This document shows positions 47,842 to 57,494 of a stretch of 64,000 nt of DNA, one piece after another; the first letter of the stretch is position 1, and every line of letters starts with the position of its first letter. The notes under the pieces were generated by a model. That model worked only from the letters and a program-made list of their open reading frames with translations. It was not told the DNA's origin and searched no databases. Source of the stretch: Burkholderiaceae bacterium (GTDB lineage Bacteria; Pseudomonadota; Gammaproteobacteria; Burkholderiales; Burkholderiaceae_C); the NCBI GenBank assembly GCA_019234815.1, contig JAFALA010000088.1:1-64000 (forward strand), written 5' to 3'. Position numbers and translations under genes: made by a program.

Positions 47842-50800
47842 ATGAGTGATGACGATACCAGCACAACGCCGATAGAGATCGACAAAGTTCGAGCATCAAA
47901 GGCAGGTCATGCCTTTCATGAAGCTTGGGCCGCGCGCACCGCTCTTGAACTCCTGCCGCCGTCGACCGACCTCACAGCAATCACGCTTGAGGGTTTCGAC
48001 GAGCAGGACGAGCAGAGTTTGGGAACCGGTGCGGTCGAGATTGCCGATCTCGTCCGGTACCACGGCGCCACCGATGTTGCCCGGGCGCATCGAGTCACGG
48101 TCGTTCAGTTCAAATACTCGATTGCAAGCGCCGACACGGCAGTTCGAGCTGCTGACCTGGCATCAACTCTTGCCAAGTTTGCCGTGACTGATGCCGAGCT
48201 TCGGGCGACTCATGGCGACGATCATGTTCTCGCCGTGGTCCGCTATGAATTTGCGACGAACAGGCCCATCCACGAGAACCTAGGGAAGGCGATCTCAGCG
48301 GTCGTCGCGGGCACGCAAGAAGCCGGTGATGTTGCTCGCCAAGTAGGCCAGATCGCACAAGCCCTGAAAGACTATCCCCATCCCTCTGCTGACCTGCTGC
48401 GGCGATTGGAGTTGGTCGGCAGCAAGGGAAGCTTGACCGAGGCTGAGCGTGCGATTTCAACAACTCTCGCCGCATGGAGCGAACCAGGCGATCCGGATGC
48501 GGAGAAACGCCTGCTCAAGCTGCGGAATCTCATCAGGATCAAGGCCGGTCCCGGTAGCGAGACGGACAAGCGAGTTGATCGGGTAGCGGTTTTGGCTGAG
48601 CTGGAGGTGGAGCACGAGGACCGTCTGTATCCCACGCCTGACGCGTTCCCCGAGGTTGAGGTCGTCATTCAGCGCGACGTTCTTGGCGGCATTGCAACCC
48701 TCGCCCGTGAAGTTGGCTTTCCGCTCGTTGTCCATGCTGCGGGCGGGATGGGCAAGACTGTCTTGATGCAAGGCCTCGCGGACCGATTGCGAGCCGATGG
48801 ACCTGTGGTGCTCTTCGATGGCTTCGGCGCCGGTCGCTGGCGGGATCCCGCCGACGGTCGGCACCTCCCGGAAAGGACGCTTGTCCACCTTGCCAATCTC
48901 ATGGCCGGGCAAGGCCTGTGCGATATCCTGTTGCCACTGGCGGACGTAACGGGCTTGCTGAGGGCGTTCCGCCGACGGCTCGCCCAATCGGTGGAGACGG
49001 CTCGGCGAAGTCGCAGCGATGCATGTGTCTCACTGGTGCTCGATGCAATCGACCACGCCGGGCTTGCCGCGCAGGACACCGCGACATCATCGTTCGCACA
49101 TCTTCTCATGCGCAGCATCAGCGTCGATCCAATCGACGGCGTTCGCATCGTCGCATCGTGCCGAACCGAACGGCTCGCGCTGGCGACCGGCGGTGCCTCG
49201 CACCGTTCTTTCACGGTTCCACTGTTCACTGACGCGGAAGTACGTGCCCTCATCGAGCGGCGCGTGCCGGATGCTTCGGCCGACGAGATCGCCGCTTTGC
49301 TGACTCGGTCAGGTCGAAATCCACGCTGTCTCGACAACCTGATTGCGACAGGACGGCCGTTTGATCCCGTGTCTTTCCCTGACACCCCTGGAGAGCCGCA
49401 AGATCTGCTCGACGTGCTGCTTCGCAAGCGTCTCACCGAAGCGCGCGAAACTGCACGCGCTCGTGGTGCAAGCGATGCGGACATTGACCTCCTGCTCACA
49501 GGCATCGCCTTGCTGGCGCCCCCAGTTCCCATTGAAGAGCTTGCTGCGGCTCACGGCTTGATCGAGGAGCAGGTTGAGAGCTTCGCGGCCGACCTCGCCC
49601 CCTTGCTTGAACGAACGCCACACGGCCTGATGTTCCGAGATGAACCGACCGAGACCCTGATCCGATCGAGCTACGGAGCGAGCCAGGCCGGTCGAGATCG
49701 TGTTATCGCCGCTCTCCAAGAACGCCAGCTCATCTCGAACTATGCAGCCCGGGCACTGCCCGCGTTGCTCACCTCGCTACGTGATGCCGATCAGCTCATT
49801 CAACTGGCCTACGACTTGCGTGTTCCCCGAGGCGCTTCACAGGTAAGCGCACGCGACATCCGTCTGTCGAGGATCACTGCCGCGATAGCGCTGGTGGGAG
49901 AGCTGAACCGGCGCGACGATCTTCTGCGGCTGCTGCTGGAAGCGTCGCTCGTTGCCGCGGGCCATGAGCGATCCGACCGCTTCCTATACGAGCATCCTGA
50001 TCTCACCGCAGTAGCCGGTGACCCCGAAGCCTTGCGACGGCTTTCCGCGACCACTGTTGGCTGGCCGGGGGGGAAACACGCCGCGCTCGCGCTTGCGAAC
50101 GCCTTCGCAGGCGACCGAGACGAGGCTCGTCGTCACGCTCGGCGATCAATCGATTGGCACAATTGGGCCGCGCATACCAAACGCAGCGCGCGCTTTAGCG
50201 AATCAAGAACCTCAAGGCAGTGGGACGATATTGGCTTCGCCTATGTCGAGATGCTGGCGGGCAATGACGTGCGCGTCGCAGAGTTCTTCGCCCGTCGAGA
50301 CGACGATGTGGCCTTCTCCAAGTTTCGGGACTTGTTCGAGCTTCTGGATCGACACCAGCGTTCGGCGCATCCGCCCAAGACGCGCATCGCAACGCGGCTG
50401 TTACGTTGCCGACTGCCATCTCGCGCACTCTACGCCGCCGCGCTTTCATTCGTCGGTCGTGACCCATCCCACGCCAAAAGCCTTGTCGTTGCACTTGCTG
50501 CCGCATCTTCTGCGAATGGCAAAAATTCTGCGAGTGGCAAAAGCGAAGGCTTGGCGATGGCCAGCGTGCTCGCATCGGCCATGGCGATAGAGCTCGGCAT
50601 GGAGAAAGAGGCAGGAAGCATCCTCGCTGGAACGGCACTTACACCACCAAGCGTTTATGACTATTCCAGTGACTACCCGAGCGACCGTGCGATCCACGTG
50701 ACCGTACTGGCCGCCGGTGTTCGAGCTGCCTTGAGCCGGAAGCGCGCAGCCTTGATTGACATGGCGCCGGCGGAATTCATTGGATTGGTCCCTGCAGGTG

Positions 50801-53800
50801 CTCGATCACGGGGCCCTGCGAGCTTCAGTCGGGTACTCAACCAGAAACTGGCCGCTCCGAAATTCGATGGCACTCGGCACCGGCGGAAGAGGCGTGGTGG
50901 ACTCGATGAGGAGAAGCGATCGGACTATTCGCGCGTGCTTAGCAGCCGGATCTTGCCGTTGCTGAACTATGCGCAGGATGTCGCCGACATCATTCGTCCG
51001 CCGAGTGGAAAGGTACGGGACGAGATGGTGGCCGCGGCGTTTGACCGACTTGTCCGTGATGTCGAGCAGTCATCCAACTATCCGTACCGGGACGGGAAGG
51101 CGTATCTCGCGCGGAACGGTTTTCGAGTGATTTTCGACCTTGCCGACGCGCTAGGTGCGCTCGATGCCGCGATGGCGAAGCGCATGGTCGAGTGGGCAGC
51201 GAGCGCGCCGGGCCTTTTCACGCCGGAACTTACCCAGGCGGTTGCTCGACTATCGCGCCTCCCACAGTGCCATGATGCTGCGCTCCTCCTTGCTGGCCAT
51301 GTCGAGCACAAGATCCAACTCGATACCGATGTCGGATCCCGAATCTCATCCTACGGTGACCTAGCTCGTGCAGCCTGGCGAGTGAGCACCGATGAGGCTG
51401 CGGCCTATTTTCGCCGTGCGCTCGATCTTGCCGAGGCCATTGGATCGGATGACTTCGATCGTACCAATCACTTGCTGGAGCTGACCGGCCACTATTCGGG
51501 TCCCGAACTTTCGCCGGCGGCAGCGCACACCCTGGCGCGTATCCTCGAACTGAATCAGAACGAGGATGGCAAGTTTCCTTGGACTGAATACGCGAAAACG
51601 ATGGTGCCGATCGCTGGTCGGGCGATGTTGGCTACGTTGGCACGGCTGGATGATCGTGACGCCGCTCGGCTCGGACTGTCGCTCGGCCCAGCGTTAACTG
51701 TCCTCGTTCGTGATTCGAAGCTTTCAGTTGAAGCCGCCGTCGCTCTGTTTGGCTTGGCTGCTCCAGTCGAAACGTGGACGTGGCACATCTCGGGCTTCGC
51801 GTCAGAGGTCATTCATCGCCTACCTCAAGAGCGGCGGGAATGGTTCTTCAACCTCCTTCTGGTCGAGATCGATCGTGAGGATCAACTGTCTCCCACACGG
51901 GAGACGATCGAAGGGCTACATGACCTCGCGGAGCGCAGTCTTCCTGTCACTTCTCATGCTCGAACACGAATTGAGGGCCTGCTCACTCGCCTTGGGCCCC
52001 AATCCGAAGCGCGAACGGTCATGTCCTCGTCAACCGAGATGGAGCCGCCGGTCGTCTTCCCGGTGGACCTCACGGACTCGGACGATATTGACCGCCAGAT
52101 TCTCAACGAGGAGATTGATCAAACGGGGCGGCGCTGGCCGGTTCGGACACTGATTGATCTGGCCAGACGAGCAAACTCTCCCGCCGAACGCCTCGGGTTT
52201 GTCCGCGCGGTCGTTGAAGCAACCGCTGCCACGCTTGCCGACAAAATCCACGCACTGGACGACTACTTGGAGGAATGGGGTAGGTCGTCGGCGGCGATGC
52301 GCGATGCTCTGCCTGACTTGGGACTGCGCCTGGCCAGCAAGCACGCCGCCGAACTTGCCAGTTCAAGCACCGACGCGTGGGGCTGCTGGCGGGGACTGGA
52401 GAAGCATTTCCATGCCGACCGCGCAACTCTTGTCGAGCACGTAGTTGCAGCGCTCCGGAGCACCGCGGACAGCCTTGGTGGCAATGCCTGGCTCGCACTC
52501 GCCGCGAGACTGGCGTCAGACGTCAGTGCCAGCGCCATTGCGGAAGGCCTCGAACGGTTTCTGGCGAATACAGGTGAAAAGCTGCCGTCCGAAGTTGGGG
52601 ACGGGCCCTGGGACACTCGTTTTGCGGTTCCCTCCGACGAGGCGACTTTCGTGGCGGGGCTCGTGTGGGCGAGGCTCGGCCATCCGATCGCAGCAATGCG
52701 CTGGCGCGCAGCCCATGCGGTACGGCGCTTGGTGGTGGCCGGACGCTGCGATGTCGTTGAACGACTGATTGAGCGTTTTGGGTTCGCTCAGAGCTTGCCT
52801 TTCGGCGATGCGAAGCTGCCTTTTTATGTAATGCATGCGCAGCTCTGGCTGTTGATAGCGCTCGCTCGCGTGGCGAAAGACGCTGCTCGCGCATTTGCCT
52901 CCCATCGCGCGTTCTTCGAGCGAATCGCCTTTTCCGATGAGTTTCCGCACGTCGTCATGCGCGCGTTCGCGATGGACATACTTCGCGAGCTTGCACATGC
53001 ACTGGCACCCGAAGAGCGCGAAGCTCTTATCGCCAAGCTGGGCCCGGCAAACCAATCGCCCTTTCCATCTACTCCCCGAACCCACTATCGCGAGTTCCGG
53101 TATGCCGCCAGGCCGGACGCCTCGCCGCGACCGGAGGACGGCTTCCACCTCGACTACGACTTCAACAAATATCAGGTCGAGCGCTTGTGCCACGTCTTCG
53201 CTTGTCCAGGCTGGGAGGTGGAAGACCGCATCAGCGCATGGGTGCGGCGTTGGGACACAACAGTTCGGGGAATGCACGATTGCCCACGTAGCAGAAGCCA
53301 TGACGCATCTTGGTCTTCGGGATATGTTCCCGACCGAGATCGGTATGGGGGATACCTCGGTTGGCACGCGCTCATGCTTGTTGCTGGTGAGTTGCTGGCG
53401 ACGCGGGCGGTTGTCGGCGAGGACTGGAGCGGTGATGCTTGGGCCGCGTTCCTGAAGGAATACACGCTGTCAAGAAACGACGGCCTCTGGCTCGCCGATC
53501 TCACCGATCCGTTTCCGCTCGACCTTACCAAGGAAGCGGACATGCCTATGCCGGAGAGCGGTGAGAGAGGCACCGTCCGCGAAGACAGCAATCTGTTGGC
53601 ACCGTTGCTAGGCGTGCTGGACGCCAAGGTGGCGGCGGATTGGCTTCCGGTCGCAGGGCGTTGGTCGATCGGGCGGGACACAACGGTCACGCTTCAAAGC
53701 GTACTGGCGAACGCCGGCGATGCGCGAGCGGTGGTCATGGCCGTGCTGTCAGCCGAAGCATTCTTCAGATGGTTGCCTGACGATGAAGATGAGATTGCCC

Positions 53801-54438
53801 GTCACTTCGGCGACGACGGTCACACGGTTCAGCCATGGGTCGAAAAGACACCGAACACCGAGCGCCAACTCGATCGGCATGATCCCTACGGTGCCGCTAC
53901 CGCACTCGACAGGCCTTTCCCATCGGATTGGACGCGAGATCTGCTGGAGACTGTCGCGGATGATGAGGTGATCCGCCGCTGGTCAATCGGTGGGAAAACA
54001 GCGTATCGCGCCGAAGCCTGGGGTGCTGAGGGCGGACGGGGTGAGTACGCCTGGAGCGAGACCGGATACCGTTTGCTCGTCAGTCGTGGCGCATTGCTTT
54101 CCCTGCTCAAGGTATCCGAGCGCAGTCTTGTCGTCGCGCTCACGCTCCAGAAATACCATAGAGGGAAGTCGAGCGGACGCGTCGGGGACACCAGCGGCTT
54201 TACCCATCGATCGCTGGTGGTCGTCATCGATGAACGCGGCCAGATTTGGTCTCCGCGAGGCCTCTCTCGACAAGCCAAGGAAGCTCTTGCGATGCTCGAC
54301 CCCGATCGGCGGCGCGATTTCTATCCGCGGTTCCGCGCGATCGCTGGCCTGCCCGATGAATGGCTATCTCGGCGCAACGATCCACCGACTAGCGAGGAGC
54401 AGTATCGAATAATCATCGAACGTCTATCGTCCGAATAA
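47842..54438 (+). CDS. Giant nuclease-STAND NTPase, candidate Avs-like defence protein
   Basis: A 2198-residue protein. Residues about 15-130 look like a PD-(D/E)XK nuclease of the DUF4297/Cap4 type: AGHAFHEAWAARTALELL, Asp69 in VEIADLV, and Gln89-x-Lys91 in VVQFKYS. Residues about 280-520 are a STAND-type P-loop NTPase: Walker A HAAGGMGKT (298-306), Walker B VSLVLDAIDH (about 396-405), sensor VASCRTER and the GxP motif GRNPRCL. The remaining about 1650 residues are helical with no repeat I can name, probably the sensor. That order (effector, STAND, large sensor) is the plan of antiviral Avs proteins. It begins 21 bp after the HTH gene. G+C is lower than in the core genes. Which Avs group, if any, cannot be told by eye. 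Confidence 0.85.
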   Translation: MSDDDTSTTPIEIDKVRASKAGHAFHEAWAARTALELLPPSTDLTAITLEGFDEQDEQSLGTGAVEIADLVRYHGATDVARAHRVTVVQFKYSIASADTAVRAADLASTLAKFAVTDAELRATHGDDHVLAVVRYEFATNRPIHENLGKAISAVVAGTQEAGDVARQVGQIAQALKDYPHPSADLLRRLELVGSKGSLTEAERAISTTLAAWSEPGDPDAEKRLLKLRNLIRIKAGPGSETDKRVDRVAVLAELEVEHEDRLYPTPDAFPEVEVVIQRDVLGGIATLAREVGFPLVVHAAGGMGKTVLMQGLADRLRADGPVVLFDGFGAGRWRDPADGRHLPERTLVHLANLMAGQGLCDILLPLADVTGLLRAFRRRLAQSVETARRSRSDACVSLVLDAIDHAGLAAQDTATSSFAHLLMRSISVDPIDGVRIVASCRTERLALATGGASHRSFTVPLFTDAEVRALIERRVPDASADEIAALLTRSGRNPRCLDNLIATGRPFDPVSFPDTPGEPQDLLDVLLRKRLTEARETARARGASDADIDLLLTGIALLAPPVPIEELAAAHGLIEEQVESFAADLAPLLERTPHGLMFRDEPTETLIRSSYGASQAGRDRVIAALQERQLISNYAARALPALLTSLRDADQLIQLAYDLRVPRGASQVSARDIRLSRITAAIALVGELNRRDDLLRLLLEASLVAAGHERSDRFLYEHPDLTAVAGDPEALRRLSATTVGWPGGKHAALALANAFAGDRDEARRHARRSIDWHNWAAHTKRSARFSESRTSRQWDDIGFAYVEMLAGNDVRVAEFFARRDDDVAFSKFRDLFELLDRHQRSAHPPKTRIATRLLRCRLPSRALYAAALSFVGRDPSHAKSLVVALAAASSANGKNSASGKSEGLAMASVLASAMAIELGMEKEAGSILAGTALTPPSVYDYSSDYPSDRAIHVTVLAAGVRAALSRKRAALIDMAPAEFIGLVPAGARSRGPASFSRVLNQKLAAPKFDGTRHRRKRRGGLDEEKRSDYSRVLSSRILPLLNYAQDVADIIRPPSGKVRDEMVAAAFDRLVRDVEQSSNYPYRDGKAYLARNGFRVIFDLADALGALDAAMAKRMVEWAASAPGLFTPELTQAVARLSRLPQCHDAALLLAGHVEHKIQLDTDVGSRISSYGDLARAAWRVSTDEAAAYFRRALDLAEAIGSDDFDRTNHLLELTGHYSGPELSPAAAHTLARILELNQNEDGKFPWTEYAKTMVPIAGRAMLATLARLDDRDAARLGLSLGPALTVLVRDSKLSVEAAVALFGLAAPVETWTWHISGFASEVIHRLPQERREWFFNLLLVEIDREDQLSPTRETIEGLHDLAERSLPVTSHARTRIEGLLTRLGPQSEARTVMSSSTEMEPPVVFPVDLTDSDDIDRQILNEEIDQTGRRWPVRTLIDLARRANSPAERLGFVRAVVEATAATLADKIHALDDYLEEWGRSSAAMRDALPDLGLRLASKHAAELASSSTDAWGCWRGLEKHFHADRATLVEHVVAALRSTADSLGGNAWLALAARLASDVSASAIAEGLERFLANTGEKLPSEVGDGPWDTRFAVPSDEATFVAGLVWARLGHPIAAMRWRAAHAVRRLVVAGRCDVVERLIERFGFAQSLPFGDAKLPFYVMHAQLWLLIALARVAKDAARAFASHRAFFERIAFSDEFPHVVMRAFAMDILRELAHALAPEEREALIAKLGPANQSPFPSTPRTHYREFRYAARPDASPRPEDGFHLDYDFNKYQVERLCHVFACPGWEVEDRISAWVRRWDTTVRGMHDCPRSRSHDASWSSGYVPDRDRYGGYLGWHALMLVAGELLATRAVVGEDWSGDAWAAFLKEYTLSRNDGLWLADLTDPFPLDLTKEADMPMPESGERGTVREDSNLLAPLLGVLDAKVAADWLPVAGRWSIGRDTTVTLQSVLANAGDARAVVMAVLSAEAFFRWLPDDEDEIARHFGDDGHTVQPWVEKTPNTERQLDRHDPYGAATALDRPFPSDWTRDLLETVADDEVIRRWSIGGKTAYRAEAWGAEGGRGEYAWSETGYRLLVSRGALLSLLKVSERSLVVALTLQKYHRGKSSGRVGDTSGFTHRSLVVVIDERGQIWSPRGLSRQAKEALAMLDPDRRRDFYPRFRAIAGLPDEWLSRRNDPPTSEEQYRIIIERLSSE

Positions 54439-54450
54439 GGGGGGCCGGCT

Positions 54451-54855
54451 TCACCCCTCACTCGAACCCGCTCGAACAGGGCGGGTTTTTCGTTGGTGGA
54501 CATCCGGCTTCGAGATGCTGGCGCGAGGGGCTTGCTTTCGTTCTTCGACCCATGCCTCCACTTCGGCCAAGTCCCACACAACGCAGCGTGGCGTCAGGTT
54601 GAAGCGACGCGGAAACTCGCCGCGTCGCTCCATTTCATAGATCGTCGTTTCGGCCAGGGGGACGATTTGCCATAGCTCCTTGCGGCGGATGGTCCGACGG
54701 AAGGGGAGGGCACTGCGCTTCGGAAATTGTGGCAGCGCCTCATAGGCTTCCGTGCCGGGCAAGGGGAGGGGCCGGCCGGCGTCGATGCCGGCGGCGTTGG
54801 ATGCTTGCGATAGCTGTTCCACCTCGGACTCCATGTATTTGCTGCATGGAGACAT
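54451..54855 (-). CDS. AlpA-like HTH regulator
   Basis: A 134-residue protein whose middle (IRRKELWQIVPLAETTIYEMERRGEFPRRF, WDLAEVEAWVEERK) is the AlpA/MerR-like winged HTH used by prophage and island regulators and excisionases. Both ends are unstructured extensions longer than normal AlpA. The start may be ATG 54855, ATG 54834 or GTG 54870. It is convergent with the giant gene, whose terminator lies within its last codons. Confidence 0.8.
   Translation of the reverse strand: MSPCSKYMESEVEQLSQASNAAGIDAGRPLPLPGTEAYEALPQFPKRSALPFRRTIRRKELWQIVPLAETTIYEMERRGEFPRRFNLTPRCVVWDLAEVEAWVEERKQAPRASISKPDVHQRKTRPVRAGSSEG
54466..54490 (+). terminator. Rho-independent terminator of the giant gene
   Basis: ACCCGC / GCGGGT stem with a 9-base loop, then TTTTT, 28 bp after the stop. 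It overlaps the 3' codons of the convergent AlpA-like gene. Confidence 0.8.
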
Positions 54856-54936
54856 GGTGAGGTTCTGCACCTATCGGGACAACTTGCTGTGGCGTAGAAG
54901 GGCGAACTTGACGCGCTGCTGTGATGTCGCTTGGTC

Positions 54937-56196
54937 TCACTCGGCGCTTACGGCGAGCCAATGGCGTTCCTCTTCAACCACGAGTTCCTGCATTGCGTTC
55001 AATTCAATCGCTTGCGCTGACCTGCGGCGGGCCTCGATCTTTTCAGATGTCATCTCCGACTGAAATTCGGTCTGCGTGCATTCTCCCAGCACGCGCTGGA
55101 ATTCCAGCTCATCGGTTCGGGCGAAAAGTACGCGGCGGTACGCGTCGTCGATCAGCATCAGTCTCACCGGATTCAGGCGCAGCAAGTGGCGCCAGCGGCG
55201 ATCTACCGACACGAAATAGGGAATGAAAAAGGAGCCGACCTGGCTGGCAGTGGCGATTTGCTCCATGACACGGAGCAGCGTCATGTCCCAGGCCATGCCG
55301 CGAATCTTCTGCAACATCTCTGGGGAACGGCCCATGATGGGGCCGAAGAACGGTGAACCCTGGTTAGAGGTCATACCGCTCCAGATCAGTCGTATTTCGG
55401 TGAGCGGAATTGCCCCGAGCCTATGGACACTGAAGCGGAGCAGTTCACGCAGGATGCGACTTTTGTCCCGTTTGCGCTCCTCATGCCAGAGTCGAGCGAA
55501 CCGCAGCAGCAGCGCCTGTGTTCCAGCGCTCTTTGCTTCGTGACGAGCGACCTCGCCGCTGGTTTGCAGCTCTGTCAAGAAGGCTTCTGCACTGGGCCGG
55601 AGCAGGGCTTTCAGATCCTCCGATGACGCTTTGAAAACGAAGCGGCCGGGATCATTTTGGAAGGCATCCCAATCCAAGTGGTCGAGCATTCGGAACGCGA
55701 TCAGCGTATTCAGGGGCCGCTCGTTGGAGGGCTCGTCGCGGGCCAGACGAGTGTTCTCGATGAGAAATGGCCAGAGATCGAACTGCACACGACGATCCCG
55801 CGCCTTGAGCATGAGAATCTCGACGACCCTGTTGCGCTCGACGGCCTGGATGTTCTCACCGGCGATGACAGCACGTAGATCGTCCGCGAAGTTCGAGTCG
55901 AAGCTGAGAGAAAAATCGATCAGCACGTTCGATTTTCCACCGGTAAGGTTGGCTTGGACGCTTGTTCCGGCTGACATGAAGAACGCACGCGGCCCCTCAA
56001 AGAATGGGGTCACATATTCGCTGGAGGACACGCTGAGTCCGAGATCCAGATCGACTGCTCCCGAAGCATCGGTACAAATAGCAGCACGAATGGATGCACA
56101 TTCGGCAGCGCGGTGTGTCTGAATGGCGTCCAGTGCGGCCGGATCACCGTTGAGAAGGGCGGACAACAGGGCATCGGCAACTGGGGTCTCGAGCAT
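54937..56196 (-). CDS. Unknown 419-residue protein, partner of an HNH gene
   Basis: A 419-residue soluble protein I do not recognise. It begins MLETPVADALLSALLNGDPAALDAIQ and has an N-terminal beta-rich half (VDLDLGLSVSSSEYV, VLIDFSLSFDSNF) and a helical second half. The start at 56196 has AAGGGAA ahead. It begins 10 bp after the HNH endonuclease gene ends, so the two form an operon, with the AlpA-like gene next. Possible roles include a specificity or regulatory partner for the HNH enzyme; nothing in the sequence proves it. Confidence 0.7.
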   Translation of the reverse strand: MLETPVADALLSALLNGDPAALDAIQTHRAAECASIRAAICTDASGAVDLDLGLSVSSSEYVTPFFEGPRAFFMSAGTSVQANLTGGKSNVLIDFSLSFDSNFADDLRAVIAGENIQAVERNRVVEILMLKARDRRVQFDLWPFLIENTRLARDEPSNERPLNTLIAFRMLDHLDWDAFQNDPGRFVFKASSEDLKALLRPSAEAFLTELQTSGEVARHEAKSAGTQALLLRFARLWHEERKRDKSRILRELLRFSVHRLGAIPLTEIRLIWSGMTSNQGSPFFGPIMGRSPEMLQKIRGMAWDMTLLRVMEQIATASQVGSFFIPYFVSVDRRWRHLLRLNPVRLMLIDDAYRRVLFARTDELEFQRVLGECTQTEFQSEMTSEKIEARRRSAQAIELNAMQELVVEEERHWLAVSAE

Positions 56197-56206
56197 GAAC
56201 TTTCCC

Positions 56207-57148
56207 TTAGGCTGTAGGCGCCCGGCCAAGGCCGCGTGCGGCCTGGCCTTCTATAGCGGCCCTTATCTCGGCGACGGAATATGGAGGCTCCCGTCGATGG
56301 GCGACGTGGTGGCAGGTGGCGCAAAGCGGTATCAAGTCGCGTATCGGGTCCACCTGATACGCTTCACCGATGGCTGACAGCGGCGTGACGTGGTGTACAT
56401 GGATGAGGTCAGATGCGATGGCGCCGTACTTGTCTTCATAGTTCAGGCCGCACGCCTGGCAGGTTGGCCCATAGTGCGCGATGCACAGGCTGCGCGCGGT
56501 TGCGTTCCGCTCATAGATCGTCAGCTCGACGGTTTTTAAAGCTCCTTCGGTCAGAGGCAGCGGCGGTGCCGCGTCGCCCGGCGTCGGTTCAGGGCCAAGG
56601 GGTGGAGGTAGTACGCCGATCGCAAACGCTCCGGCGACTCCTGTAACTTCGATACTCCATGCCCCCCACTCGCCGATCGACAGGCTCGACTTGGGTGGAT
56701 TCTTATGAACGCGGGACAACATTTCTCCGGTCTCGGGGTCGCGATGCCATTCCTGCATGTCGGTGTTTCTCTCATGAAGATACCAAGCAGGCCACTCTCC
56801 CAACTGGCCCATCCAGGATTGGCCTTTCGCATGGCTTCTGCGAGCAAGTGCTAAGCATTCGTCTGGTGTGGGAACGGCTATGGAAATGCGGAATGGCGGC
56901 AAGGGCTGTTCTGGCGGAGGAATGAGGTAGACAAAGCTTTTTGTCTTCTTGACGAGGGTCCAGCCCCGCCTGGGCAGAATTACGCTTAACGTCAGGGCGG
57001 CGTCAAAGCGGTATGTGGTCGGCCCGTATTTTTTTGGGGCTTTACCTCTGGGCGTGATTTCAATCGTCTGGACGGGCCAGCCTGGGGGCGCATAGCTTTT
57101 TGCCGCAGGCTCATCCAGCTCGAAGTTTTCCGAAGCATCTAAGTTCAT
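56207..57148 (-). CDS. HNH endonuclease domain protein
   Basis: A 313-residue protein. The C-terminal third is an HNH nuclease with zinc ligands (CQACG and CATCHHVAH) and the catalytic LIHVHHVTPLS, plus DPIRDLIPLC, as in McrA-type enzymes. The first 200 residues are an unrecognised N-terminal domain with a Pro-rich linker (LPPPLGPEPTPGDAAPPLP). The ATG at 57148 is selected because GGAGG lies 9 bp upstream. Restriction or anti-phage use is likely for the family but unproven here. Confidence 0.85.
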   Translation of the reverse strand: MNLDASENFELDEPAAKSYAPPGWPVQTIEITPRGKAPKKYGPTTYRFDAALTLSVILPRRGWTLVKKTKSFVYLIPPPEQPLPPFRISIAVPTPDECLALARRSHAKGQSWMGQLGEWPAWYLHERNTDMQEWHRDPETGEMLSRVHKNPPKSSLSIGEWGAWSIEVTGVAGAFAIGVLPPPLGPEPTPGDAAPPLPLTEGALKTVELTIYERNATARSLCIAHYGPTCQACGLNYEDKYGAIASDLIHVHHVTPLSAIGEAYQVDPIRDLIPLCATCHHVAHRREPPYSVAEIRAAIEGQAARGLGRAPTA

Positions 57149-57494
57149 CTGACGTTCCTCCAATATCCTTGGTGCAAGCGTCCCGGCGTTCCGCCCTTCG
57201 GACTCGCGGGCTACGCCCCGCGCCTCGTGCCGAGTCACGACCATCCGGCTTTGCTCCATGACGCCTCCGGCCCTTTGGGCCTGCGCGCTGCGCCTGCCCA
57301 AAGCGAGGGTGTGCAGTGGGCGGTGGGGGGCGGTCTTGCTGTTCCCTTCACGGTATCACGGCGTGCTCGCGGTCAAGGGCTGCGCGCCGTTGGCGCTTGC
57401 GTCCGGATGGCCGTCGTTGACCCCTGACTGCTTGCGCTGCGCCGTGCCCTGGAAGGGCTGGGCAATTCCGCCCGGCAACTTTAAGGAGTTCACC
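57149..57494. other. Intergenic region with a GC-rich element shared with 59494-59534
   Basis: 346 bp without a credible gene. TGACGCCTCCGGCCC (57259-57273) and GGGCCTGCGCGCT (57277-57289) recur in the same order at 59494-59508 and 59522-59534. The HNH promoter and the DUF2958 leader must lie here. Confidence 0.6.

Noticed and set aside
47842-54438. Reading the giant STAND protein as an AfsR/MalT-type transcription factor
   Set aside because: No DNA-binding domain at either end; the N-terminus fits a nuclease instead.
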